This document shows, piece by piece, positions 25,800 through 34,494 of a DNA stretch of 64,000 bases. The position numbers and the translations under genes are program-made. The notes under the pieces were generated by a model, which did not search any database, was not told the DNA's origin, and saw only the letters and a program-made list of their open reading frames with translations. The DNA comes from CAZSAT01 sp964604675 (GTDB lineage: Bacteria > Myxococcota_A > UBA796 > CAJQPC01): NCBI GenBank assembly GCA_964604675.1, contig CAZSAT010000011.1, positions 26,937 to 90,936 on the forward strand, in the 5' to 3' direction. The first letter of the stretch is position 1; each line of letters starts with the position of its first letter.

Positions 25800-28700
25800 C
25801 AGAGCTGGCCTTCTGCGACCAGGCGGTCGACGGAACCCCAGAGGTCCATGGCGAGGCGGTGGAAGGTTCGGTTCGGCGGGAGCTCCAGCTCGCCCGGCAG
25901 GTGGTAGTCCCGATCGTAGGGGGCCGCGCCGCCGAAGAAGCGCTGGTGGTAGGGGTCCGAACTCTCGCCATCGGCGTGGAAGGGGTCCCACGCCCCTGCG
26001 GCGTTGAAGCCGGCGTTGTGTTGGAACCGAGGGTCGTCGATGGACGCGTCAGGCTCCGAGCGCCTGGCCTTGTCGAACTCCTGTGCCACGCGGCGGTACC
26101 AGGCACGGCTCGTCTCGGGGAAGAAGAGCCGTGGCTGCTGGAGGCCTTCCCAGTACAAGCGCGTGAGTGCGACCAACACGGCGGTGGCCTGCTGAGGTTG
26201 GACCGCCCTCAGCACGAGCACGCTGACGGCGCCCCCCTGGCGCGGTCGTCCCACGAGGGTGGAGGGGCCGGGCGCCACCAGGCACATGGCGAGGTGACGC
26301 ACCCAGAGCCGCAGCACATGCCGCGCGCGCAAGTGGCCGAACCGATGCATCACCTGGCCGCCGACGAAGCGATCGCTCACCTGGCCCGAGAAGCGCGTGC
26401 CGTCGAAGTCGACGTTCACCACCACGTCCTCGAGGCGGCCACCGCGTCGGCGGGCCACCACCGCCTCGGCGATGGCGACCGCACGCGCGCGTTCGTCGTC
26501 GTGCACCAGCTGTCCCGGAGCCCCAGCGGGGAGCAGCCCGCGGGCCTGGAGCAGGGGGCGGGTCTCGATGACGCCCTCGTCGAGGATGAGGCGCAGGAGC
26601 TCGTTGCCGACCTCCCAGCGGGCAACGCCGCTGAGCTGGCTCGGTTCCCGGTCGTCGAGCAAGAGCTCGTCTTCGTCGAAGCGGAGCCCGAGACGGCGCC
26701 TGAGCAACCACCGGACGGGGCTCTCCAGGAACTTCATCAGGTCGCCGAGGGTGACGGCACGCTCCACCCCCGGAAGCTCGGGGAGCGGGCGCCTCAGGAG
26801 CGGCGGTGCCGCCACCCGGTGGAGGCCCTGAACGGCCTTCGCTCCGTCGAGCCAGCGCGCGTCCCAGCTCTGGAGGCGGCGTACCGGGTCGCGATCCGGT
26901 CCGCCGTAGAGCACGGGCGAGAAGGGCTGGAGCGGGTGCCGTGTCCTCAACTGGCGCACCAACAGGCGCCCGTCCTCGGGTAGGAAGCCCTCCTCCAACA
27001 CGTCGAAGAGCTCGCCCACGGGCACCGCCGGCGCGATGGCCTTGTTGTTCTTCCAGCCCGTGTAGAGCACCAGCAGCCGGTCGCGCGCAGCCAGCACCGC
27101 TTCGAGGAAGAGGTAACGGTCGTCATCGCGCGGGCTTCGGTCGCCGGGGCGCCGCCTCGAGCGCATGAGGTCGAAGCCCAGGCGGTGTTCGGCCCGAGGA
27201 AAGGCGGCGTCGTCCATGCCCAGGAGCGCCACGACACGAAACGGAATCGAGCGCATGGGGACGAGTGCGCAGAAGGTGACACCGCCCGACGAGAGCCCCG
27301 AGCTGCCCGCCGGTTCCGCAAACGCGCCCTCGATCATGTTGCGCGCCACCTCCCGCGGTACCGGCGCTTCGAAGCCGGCGGCGTCAGCGCGCTCCGCGAG
27401 CCCTTTCAGCACGCCGCGCACCGCCTGGTGGTCGAAGAGGGCGTCGCCCTTGGCGTCGATGAGGCGGTCCGCGGCCTCGGCGAGCCGCTCGCACCAGGCA
27501 GCGATCGGCACCGGACCGGTCAGGGTCTGCAGCGTGTGCGTGAGCGCTTCGACGAAGTCTGCGAAGCGACCCAGGAGCCGCGCGTCCCCTCCTTCGATCT
27601 CGTCGTAGGGCAGCACGCCGGCGAAGAGCGCCGCACCCTGCGCCGGCGCCGCGTAGCCGAGCAGGAGCCGGTCCAGGCCGAAGCGCCAGGTGTTCTGGGC
27701 TTCGGCCGGCTGACCGTGGGCGGCGCGGTGTTCGGCGTCGAGCCCCCAGCGGACGCCGCTGTCGCGCACCCACCTGGCCACCGCGTCGAGCTCGTCGACG
27801 AGGATCTCGAAGCGCGCACACACCGGCTCCATGCAGAGCAGGTCGTGCACCTCGTTGGCCGTGACACGCCCACCGACGAGGTCCATCACCCGAAGGAGCA
27901 CCTCGGCGACGCCGTTGTCCTTGCGCAGGCTGCGGTCGGCGATCCGGTAGGGAATGGCGCCGGCCGGAGCCGGCCCGGGAGGTGCGTCGGGGTCGCTGGC
28001 CACCGGGTCGAAGGCTGCCCGGACCAGGGGCGCGAAGCCCTCGACATCCGGGCACATGACCACCACGTCGCGCGGCTGCAGCGTGGGGTCGGACTCGAAC
28101 AGGCTTCGGAGCTGGTCGCGAAGGACCTCGACCTGCCGCATGGGCCCGTGGCACGCGTGCAGGGTGATGCTCGTGTCGCTGACGGGCACCTGCACGCGCG
28201 GCGTGTCGGGATCGCGTCCACGGTGGCGGAGGTGCATGACGTCGGCCTGCAGACGGTGCAGGAGCGAGTCCTCCGCGGGGGCGACGAAGTGCTCCGAGTC
28301 CAGAGCGTCCAGCTCGGTGAGCGCGTCCTGGAACTCCCGACCGATCCGTCCGAGCGAGGCGAGGAGGGGGTGGCCCTGCTCCACGTGCACCAGAGCGGGG
28401 TCGTCGATGCCCAGTGAGGCGGCGGCGGCGAGGGCCTGCTTGGCGGGGCGCGTGTCGGCAAACCAGCGGTTGGACGGCTGCAGCACGAAGAGGTGGACCT
28501 CCGAGCGCTCCCCGAGGGCGCGGAGCAGCTCCAGGTAGAAGGGCGGCAGGGTGGAGAGGCCGAAGAGGCAAAGGCGCGCCGGGAGGTCGAGCGGAGCCGG
28601 TGCCTTCAGCCGCGCGACGAAGGCCCTGGCCGCGTCGCCCAGATGGGGTGCGGCCATGCTCTCGCGGAGTGCCCGCCAGAGCCGAGGCTGCCAGGGATCC

Positions 28701-29164
28701 TGCTGTTCGGGCGTGTCCCACGCGCGGAGCATGTCGCGGCGGTAGGTGATGTAGCGGTCGAAGACCCCGGCGATGCGCTGGGCGAGTTGCCACGCCTTGC
28801 GGCCGTAGGGCTCGCCGTCCAGGTACGCCGCGAGCGGTGCGAACGCCGGGTCGTCGAGGTGGCGGGGCACCTGGCCCAGCACCGAGAAGATGAGGTGGTC
28901 GGGTCGCCAGCGTTCGCTGACCTCGCCGACGTCGAGGACCTCGTCGAAGCGATCGGCCAGGAAGCGCGCGGGAAAGGGGAAGTCGACATGGGCGCAGACG
29001 CCGAGCCGCTGCGCCAGCTCCATCGACACCCAGCGCTCCAGTCCCCGGCTGGGGATGGCCACCACCTCGCGGGCGAAGGGGTCCGACTGGGGCTCTGCGA
29101 GCACGTCGCACAGCGCGTCGGCGAGCAACTCGGCCCGGTTCGATCGGTGGACGTAGAACCCCAT
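25799..29164 (-). CDS. recC: exodeoxyribonuclease V subunit RecC
   Basis: About 1121 residues, the usual RecC size. RecC is the scaffold and Chi-recognition subunit of RecBCD and is a dead helicase/nuclease. The start MGFYVHRSNRAELLADAL and the following IPSRGLERWVSMELAQ with VCAHVDFPFPARF are typical RecC N-terminal sequence. Later landmarks are CPDVEGFAPLVRAAF, LLCMEPVC and MRSIPFRVVALLGMDD. The gene opens the recC-recB-recD operon and is joined to recB by TGATG. A 57-base gap to the phosphoesterase gene upstream is the likeliest place for its promoter, but no clear promoter sequence is visible. Confidence 0.96.
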   Translation of the reverse strand: MGFYVHRSNRAELLADALCDVLAEPQSDPFAREVVAIPSRGLERWVSMELAQRLGVCAHVDFPFPARFLADRFDEVLDVGEVSERWRPDHLIFSVLGQVPRHLDDPAFAPLAAYLDGEPYGRKAWQLAQRIAGVFDRYITYRRDMLRAWDTPEQQDPWQPRLWRALRESMAAPHLGDAARAFVARLKAPAPLDLPARLCLFGLSTLPPFYLELLRALGERSEVHLFVLQPSNRWFADTRPAKQALAAAASLGIDDPALVHVEQGHPLLASLGRIGREFQDALTELDALDSEHFVAPAEDSLLHRLQADVMHLRHRGRDPDTPRVQVPVSDTSITLHACHGPMRQVEVLRDQLRSLFESDPTLQPRDVVVMCPDVEGFAPLVRAAFDPVASDPDAPPGPAPAGAIPYRIADRSLRKDNGVAEVLLRVMDLVGGRVTANEVHDLLCMEPVCARFEILVDELDAVARWVRDSGVRWGLDAEHRAAHGQPAEAQNTWRFGLDRLLLGYAAPAQGAALFAGVLPYDEIEGGDARLLGRFADFVEALTHTLQTLTGPVPIAAWCERLAEAADRLIDAKGDALFDHQAVRGVLKGLAERADAAGFEAPVPREVARNMIEGAFAEPAGSSGLSSGGVTFCALVPMRSIPFRVVALLGMDDAAFPRAEHRLGFDLMRSRRRPGDRSPRDDDRYLFLEAVLAARDRLLVLYTGWKNNKAIAPAVPVGELFDVLEEGFLPEDGRLLVRQLRTRHPLQPFSPVLYGGPDRDPVRRLQSWDARWLDGAKAVQGLHRVAAPPLLRRPLPELPGVERAVTLGDLMKFLESPVRWLLRRRLGLRFDEDELLLDDREPSQLSGVARWEVGNELLRLILDEGVIETRPLLQARGLLPAGAPGQLVHDDERARAVAIAEAVVARRRGGRLEDVVVNVDFDGTRFSGQVSDRFVGGQVMHRFGHLRARHVLRLWVRHLAMCLVAPGPSTLVGRPRQGGAVSVLVLRAVQPQQATAVLVALTRLYWEGLQQPRLFFPETSRAWYRRVAQEFDKARRSEPDASIDDPRFQHNAGFNAAGAWDPFHADGESSDPYHQRFFGGAAPYDRDYHLPGELELPPNRTFHRLAMDLWGSVDRLVAEGQL

Positions 29165-29221
29165 GGTGAGGCGCTAACCGGGGTTCTCGGGCTGGGGAGA
29201 CCAGAATCTGTCCGCCCGCGG

Positions 29222-30595
29222 TCAGTCCACCAGGCCGAGCCGAGCGGCCTGACTCGCCATCAGCCGGCGCACCTCGCCGCGGTCCAGGCGAAGCAGCTCC
29301 GGCTGGTTGGCCTGCACCCAGGCGAGCAGCTCGGGTTGACTGCCCGGCTCGCGCGCCAGGCTGTCGACGCCGTACTGGCAGTCCTCGGTCACCTCCTCGT
29401 CGGGCACGTCGAAGGCGGGCAGCGTGACCGGCTCGAGCGGCTCACCTGCAGCCATGCGCTCCTCGTCCAGGCAGACGCTCGCGCTCTGGACCCCGGCGAT
29501 CCGCGTGTTCCAGGGCTCGAGTCCGAAGAGCTCGCACACGAGCTTCAGGGTGGAGGCGTTGTCGAGGTCGTCGTCGATCACGCCCTGCTTCACCCACGGA
29601 CCCACGAAGACCGTCGGCACGCGGAAGCCCATCTGGTCGAAGCCCTCGTCGGCGTGATCGTCGGGCGTGGTGGGTGGCGGCACGTGGTCGTAGAAGCCGC
29701 CATGCTCGTCGTAGGTGATCACGAGCAGGCAGCGCTCCCAGGCAGGGGACTGGGCGAGGGCCTCGTAGATGGTCGCGAGGAACATCTGTCCGAGCCCTGG
29801 ATGGTGCGGCGGGTGGTCGTCGTTGTAGCTGAAGCCTGGATCGATCCAGGTGAAGGCGGGAAGTCGGCCCCCTTCCGCGGCGTCGAAGAAGTCCTCGAGC
29901 AGGGCGATGCGGGTGTCGTCCCAGGTGTTGGCCAACAGCCCGAGAAACGGCACGTCGGTGTAGTAGTACGCCCAGTCCAGCCCCGCGGCGTCCAGCTGCG
30001 TGTACACGTTCTCCGACTGGAGGGCCCCCTCCTGGACGTCGTTGCCCTTTCGACCGTCGCTGGTGCCCGCGTGGCCATAGAAGCGGTTCGGCCAGGTCGG
30101 CCCCATCACCGAGCAGAAGAAGTGGTGCGGGAGGCAGTAGGCGTCCGCGAGGGCGTAGTGCACGGGCAGGTCGTCGCGGTTGTAGTAGCCGAGCGCCTCC
30201 GACGCGATGTCCGCGCCATGACGCTTCTCGTGCTCCGACGCGAAGCCGTCCATGGCGCCATCGTTGAACTGGTCGTGCGAGTCGCCCCAGCCGTGGGGTG
30301 GGTCGGCCTGGCAGTCGAGGTCGAGGTGGTGGACCTGCACCGGCGTGCCGTCGGTCAGGGGGTTCTCCTCGGCGCCGGTCAGGCCATCGACGTCGTCGCG
30401 CCCCTCCGCGGCGGTGAGGCTGCCGAGGTAGTGGTCGAACGAACGGTTCTCCATCATCACCACGATGACGTGATCGATCCGTCCCGGCTCCGTCGCGGAG
30501 TCGCCGCCTGGTTCGCCCTTGCAAGCGGGAAGGGACGCGCCGGCGAGGCCAGCGGCGCCGCTGCGGAGGACGGTGCGGCGGGTGGGTCGAGCCAT
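29222..30595 (-). CDS. Tat-exported phospholipase C/acid phosphatase-type phosphoesterase
   Basis: About 457 residues from ATG 30595, with GGGAG seven bases upstream. The signal RRTVLRSGAAGLAGASLPAC combines a twin-arginine motif with a lipobox, so it is probably a folded lipoprotein exported by Tat. The catalytic family is the alkaline-phosphatase-like phosphoesterases that include non-haemolytic phospholipase C. Evidence is VIVVMMENRSFDHYLG near residue 40 (nucleophile and metal region), PTWPNRFYGHAGT, and ITYDEHGGFYDHVPPP near the C-terminal third, the expected metal-binding Asp/His block. Substrate is phosphodiester lipid or other phosphate esters. The same direction and 57-base gap to recC may be coincidence. 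Confidence 0.92.
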   Translation of the reverse strand: MARPTRRTVLRSGAAGLAGASLPACKGEPGGDSATEPGRIDHVIVVMMENRSFDHYLGSLTAAEGRDDVDGLTGAEENPLTDGTPVQVHHLDLDCQADPPHGWGDSHDQFNDGAMDGFASEHEKRHGADIASEALGYYNRDDLPVHYALADAYCLPHHFFCSVMGPTWPNRFYGHAGTSDGRKGNDVQEGALQSENVYTQLDAAGLDWAYYYTDVPFLGLLANTWDDTRIALLEDFFDAAEGGRLPAFTWIDPGFSYNDDHPPHHPGLGQMFLATIYEALAQSPAWERCLLVITYDEHGGFYDHVPPPTTPDDHADEGFDQMGFRVPTVFVGPWVKQGVIDDDLDNASTLKLVCELFGLEPWNTRIAGVQSASVCLDEERMAAGEPLEPVTLPAFDVPDEEVTEDCQYGVDSLAREPGSQPELLAWVQANQPELLRLDRGEVRRLMASQAARLGLVD

Positions 30596-30659
30596 GGTGT
30601 CTCCCAGTGGCCCTTCGCATAGCATTCCGTCGCCGGGGTAGGAGGGGTAGGCTCAGGCG

Positions 30660-31679
30660 GTGTTTGTACGCTTGGTCCTGGTCTTTGCAGGCCTCGTGCT
30701 GGGGCTGGCGTGCGGTGAAGCCGCGCTCCGCGCCAGCTACGCGACCCTCCCGAGCCTCGCGGCCGGCAAGCAGGCGGGCTTTGCGGTCTCGGTCTTCGAA
30801 GCGCTCGAGCGGCAGCAGCCGCGCGAGGACGGCGCCGGCCGCTGCCACCACGTGCAGGCATCGGGCGCTTCGCCGTCGCTCCGGCTGACCCGCGTCGGCC
30901 AGGGCCCCGAGCTGGAGCTGTGGTTCGCGGGCGACAGCGTGACGGAGGCTTTCGGGGTCACGCCGAGCCAGGGCTTCGCGCGCCGCCTGGCGGACGTGGT
31001 GGCCGCTCAGCTCGAGGTGACCGTGGTGCTCCGCAACCTCGCGTTCAGCGCGGCTGGCTACTGCGGGGCGCTCAATGCGGTGCACCAGGAGCTGACGGTG
31101 TCACGGCCCGACCTGGTGGTCGTGGTGGTGACCGGCGACGATCTCGAGGACCGCGCCATGGTGCGCGTGAGCGACGGGGTCATCGCCTTTCCGTCCACCA
31201 TCGAGGGGCGCGTGCTCCGGTTCGCGGCGCGACGGAGCTACCTGGTGAACCTCGCGTGGTTCACCCGGCTCCGTCGGGTCGAGAAGTCGCCTCGTCGCTT
31301 CGTCGGGCACGGTGGGCAGCACGACTTCGTGGAGGCCCAGCGGCAGCTCGATGTGGCTGTCGAAAGGGCCGGTGGGCGCACCCTCAGGGTGGTGCTTCCT
31401 GCCCCTGGACAGGCCTTCTGCCGGCCTTCGAAGCGCGCCACCGCGCGCTGCAACTGGATGGCGTCGGACCTCGATCTGATGGCCAACCTGCTCATCGACG
31501 CCGGGGCGGACGTGGCCGATCTGCGCGGTGTCTGGGACGGTGAGGAGGAGCCGCCGTGCATCCCGTCGGAAGCCGACGCCGCCCGACAGGGCACCCTCGC
31601 CATCCACCCCCACGCGGAGGGTCACGCCGCCGTGGCGAACGCGCTCGCGCCTGCGCTGCTCGCGGCGGTCAGGCGCTGA
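30660..31679 (+). CDS. SGNH/GDSL-family hydrolase, membrane-anchored
   Basis: About 339 residues from GTG 30660; GGAGGGG stands 12-18 bases upstream. A hydrophobic N-terminal helix (residues 4-18) anchors or exports it. Block I is GDSVTEAFG (91-99) with the nucleophilic serine. LRNLAFSAAGYCG is the glycine/asparagine region, VVVTGDDLED the third block, and HPHAEGH near residue 320 provides the catalytic His. The family contains esterases, lipases and acyltransferases that deacylate sugars or lipids. Substrate unknown. It ends next to the stop of the convergent cytochrome-like gene. Confidence 0.85.
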   Translation: MFVRLVLVFAGLVLGLACGEAALRASYATLPSLAAGKQAGFAVSVFEALERQQPREDGAGRCHHVQASGASPSLRLTRVGQGPELELWFAGDSVTEAFGVTPSQGFARRLADVVAAQLEVTVVLRNLAFSAAGYCGALNAVHQELTVSRPDLVVVVVTGDDLEDRAMVRVSDGVIAFPSTIEGRVLRFAARRSYLVNLAWFTRLRRVEKSPRRFVGHGGQHDFVEAQRQLDVAVERAGGRTLRVVLPAPGQAFCRPSKRATARCNWMASDLDLMANLLIDAGADVADLRGVWDGEEEPPCIPSEADAARQGTLAIHPHAEGHAAVANALAPALLAAVRR

Positions 31680-32087
31680 TCAGGAGCCAGGCTCTCCGCA
31701 CGCGAGCCACCAGCTCAGCCGTGTGCGGTCGTCGTCGGTGACGCCTCCAGCGGGCGGCATGGACGGGTTCTCGCCCGCGGCACGCGCCAGGATGCGGTCG
31801 GACCACGCCCACGCGTCGTCCACGGTGTCGAACACGACCTCCTCGGGCGCGCCGTAGCGGTTGGTGGCCGTGGACGCGTGGCACCCTTGGCACGACTCGG
31901 TGAGGAAGCCGCGCCCCCAGCTGTTCCACGTGACCGTCATGGCCTCGGAGCACGGATCGCTGGTGTCGAGGGCGGCGTCGGTGTCGGTGACGACCTGTGT
32001 GTCGGCCGGAGCGCCATCGCGCTCCTGGCTCGTGTCAGCGGCCCCTTCGGACGGGGCGCCCGTGCACGCCAGCAGCCAGACCAGCAC
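31680..32087 (-). CDS. cytochrome-c-like lipoprotein with one heme site
   Basis: About 135 residues from GTG 32087. LVWLLAC is a very short lipobox signal, followed by an acidic Asp/Thr/Ala linker of ~35 residues. The single CQGCH (CxxCH) motif, plus a later methionine in GENPSMPPAGG, fits a small class-I cytochrome c with covalent heme and Met as the second ligand. The MPP stretch is typical of the predicted heme domains of myxobacterial PQQ-linked or di-heme proteins. It would sit on the outer membrane facing the periplasm or outside. It follows the patatin gene by three bases in the same direction, which suggests cotranscription but no obvious joint function. Confidence 0.75.
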   Translation of the reverse strand: MLVWLLACTGAPSEGAADTSQERDGAPADTQVVTDTDAALDTSDPCSEAMTVTWNSWGRGFLTESCQGCHASTATNRYGAPEEVVFDTVDDAWAWSDRILARAAGENPSMPPAGGVTDDDRTRLSWWLACGEPGS

Positions 32088-32090
32088 GGC

Positions 32091-34463
32091 TCAGCTCGCT
32101 CCGGCGGAAGTGATGTCCTGCTCGAGCACCGCCTGGTCGAGCACCGCCTGGTCGTCGTCGAGCTGGTGGGTGCGCGGCAGCTGCCCCTCGCCGCGTTCGC
32201 GTCGGAGCGTGTCCCACCGGCGGGACAGGTCCTCGAGGGCCTCGGCGAGCTCCTCCGAGTCGGCGGCGGCCTGTCGGATCTCGTGGGCCCGGTGGAAGTC
32301 GAGCGGCCCGAAGTCGTGCTCCGCCTGGAAGCGCACGTCGGCGTCGTTGCGCATCCAGTCGCCGCTCGCGTGGATCAGGATCTTGAGGCTGTCGATGGCG
32401 TCGTCCTTGCGTCGGAGCACGCCCAGGAACTCGTCGGCCAGCCGCACCACCCGGTGACCCCGTGGGAAGCGCCACGTGTCCGCCCAGCTCGCGACGGGAG
32501 CGCGGTTCGAGGGCGGCGGGATGACGTTGGACGCCACGATGAGCTCGGCGCCTTCGTAGGCCAGGATGTCGTTCGGCACGTTGTTGATGACCCCCCCGTC
32601 CACGTACCGCTCGTCGCCCAGCGTGGTCGGCGTGAAGGGGGGCAGCGAGCCGCTGGCGCGCACCCCGAAGCCGAGCGTGCCGCTTCGGATGGTGCGCTGG
32701 GCCTTGTGGTGCAGCTCGGTGACCACCGGGAACAGGGGCACCGCCAGGTTCTCCAAGCGCACCGAGCCGAGCTCGGTGTCGACCCAGCGTCGCAAGAACT
32801 CGCCGCTGAGCCAGCCGCGCGTGCCGGCGCGCTCCAGGCCGCGGACGTGGTCGAGGAGCTGGGCCAGGCCATCGAGTCCCCGGGCACAATAGAACGCGCC
32901 CACGGTCGTTCCGACGCTCGCGCCGCTGACCATGTCGATGGGCACACCGCGCGCTTCGATGGCCTCCAAGAGCGCCAGGTGAGCGAAGCCGAGCGCGGCG
33001 CCGCCGCCGAGGGCGAGTCCCACGCGGCGGTCGCTCACAGCGCGGGCAAGTCGCTGCACGTGGGCTCGGTGCTCCGGTGGGCACGGCCCGCCACGACGTG
33101 CGGCCTCGAGCACCGATCGCGGGAGACGCACGGCGCCACGTGCGACCCGGCGGGTCGCCAGGAGCTGGTCGGCCTGGGCGGGGTCGGGCACGACGGCGAT
33201 CACCAGGAGCGGTGCGCTGGTCTCCGAGATGTCGTCCGGGACCTCGTCGCCGGGCTCCAACAACAGCGCGATCTTGTGCACGTGCCCCTTGAGCGCGTCG
33301 GTCAGGGCGCGGCGCGGTCGCGCCACGAGCACGAAGTCGGTGTCGGCGCCGTGCAGCTGCTCCCCGGCGTCGACCAGGGTCTGGCCGGCGTCGTCGGACG
33401 ACACGGTCTTCCAGGACCCGGTCATCACCGTGCCCTCACCCTCGTGCACCACGGTGACGCCGTCGTCGAAGTCGCTGCTGAGGGCCTGCGCGAGCCAGCA
33501 GGTCAGGGTGTGCACGGGGTGGTCGGAGCCGCCCGTCAGCAGCACCACCTCCGCGGGATCCGAGAGGATCGCGGGCACGGCGCGCTCGGGAGGGAGCAGA
33601 TCCCGTCGTGCCTGGATCACGGCGCGGCGGAAGGAGTCGGAGACCTCGAGGAGCTGCTGGTAGCGCTGTGGCTCGAGGCACAACAACCGGGTGGGCTCCA
33701 GGGTCACGACGTCGTAGGGCGAGCGTTCGTTGGTGATGACCTCGACGTCGCCGACGACCTGGTCGGGTCCGGGGCAGTCCAGCGCGTCCCACGCGTCGGT
33801 GCCGACCGGTTGGTACGACGGGCCACGCGGCAGCCGCCGCTGGAGTCGCCCCCGCACGACGATCGCGATGCGACCGGGGTGCTCGCCTCGGGCCCAGATC
33901 ACCCGGCCAGCGGGCAGATCGGCCTCGAGATCGCCCTTGCTCGGCTCGAACCACGCCCCCTCGAACATGCTCCACAGCAGGCGGGTGGGCACGTGGCGGA
34001 GGCACGAGTTGCGACGCACGGCGCTCGCGAGGCGCGGCATGAGGCGGTGGAGCGCCGCGAGCCTCGTGAGCATCCGTCCGATGGTGCTCGGCCGCCGTTC
34101 CGCCAGCTCGCGCAGGTGGTCGAGTCGGAGCAGGTGCAAGCGGCAGTCCCGCTCGGCGCTGGCGCCGGAGGTGTGGTTGCCGGTCAGGCAGTCTTCGCCG
34201 AAGAGGCTTCGAGGTCCAAGCGCATAGCTGATCGGGGCCCTTCGGAGCTCCGGGCGGTGGGTGATGGCGACGAGGCCCCACTCCACCAGGTAGAGGCCCT
34301 GGCTCGGGCGCTCGATGTGGGTGATGCGGTCGCCGCCCTCCACGTCGACCCGCCGCATGCACGCCTCGAGCATGGGGTAGTCCGCGTCCTCGAGATCCTT
34401 GCGCAGGTCCCAGCAGTTGCGCAGCAGCGACAGTCGGTGTCGTCTCGCGTCCTCGGCACTCAC
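32091..34463 (-). CDS. NTE-like patatin phospholipase with two cyclic-nucleotide-binding domains
   Basis: About 790 residues from GTG 34463, with GGGAG 7-11 bases upstream. Two CRP-like cNMP-binding domains lie at about 20-145 and 165-285. A middle alpha/beta region at about 300-455 begins VVLLTGGSDHP. The C-terminal patatin domain has oxyanion loop GGGAALG (486-492), nucleophile S516 in GASVG, and the dyad Asp622 in VDGGVINN. The layout matches neuropathy-target-esterase-like lysophospholipases, where cNMP domains gate or locate lipid hydrolysis. No membrane helix is evident. The last residues contain a 15-base tandem duplication in DNA near 32122-32151 (AVLDQAVLEQ). Confidence 0.9.
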   Translation of the reverse strand: MSAEDARRHRLSLLRNCWDLRKDLEDADYPMLEACMRRVDVEGGDRITHIERPSQGLYLVEWGLVAITHRPELRRAPISYALGPRSLFGEDCLTGNHTSGASAERDCRLHLLRLDHLRELAERRPSTIGRMLTRLAALHRLMPRLASAVRRNSCLRHVPTRLLWSMFEGAWFEPSKGDLEADLPAGRVIWARGEHPGRIAIVVRGRLQRRLPRGPSYQPVGTDAWDALDCPGPDQVVGDVEVITNERSPYDVVTLEPTRLLCLEPQRYQQLLEVSDSFRRAVIQARRDLLPPERAVPAILSDPAEVVLLTGGSDHPVHTLTCWLAQALSSDFDDGVTVVHEGEGTVMTGSWKTVSSDDAGQTLVDAGEQLHGADTDFVLVARPRRALTDALKGHVHKIALLLEPGDEVPDDISETSAPLLVIAVVPDPAQADQLLATRRVARGAVRLPRSVLEAARRGGPCPPEHRAHVQRLARAVSDRRVGLALGGGAALGFAHLALLEAIEARGVPIDMVSGASVGTTVGAFYCARGLDGLAQLLDHVRGLERAGTRGWLSGEFLRRWVDTELGSVRLENLAVPLFPVVTELHHKAQRTIRSGTLGFGVRASGSLPPFTPTTLGDERYVDGGVINNVPNDILAYEGAELIVASNVIPPPSNRAPVASWADTWRFPRGHRVVRLADEFLGVLRRKDDAIDSLKILIHASGDWMRNDADVRFQAEHDFGPLDFHRAHEIRQAAADSEELAEALEDLSRRWDTLRRERGEGQLPRTHQLDDDQAVLDQAVLEQDITSAGAS

Positions 34464-34494
34464 TCGCTCTCCCGCCCTGCCTCGGCCGATCCTG

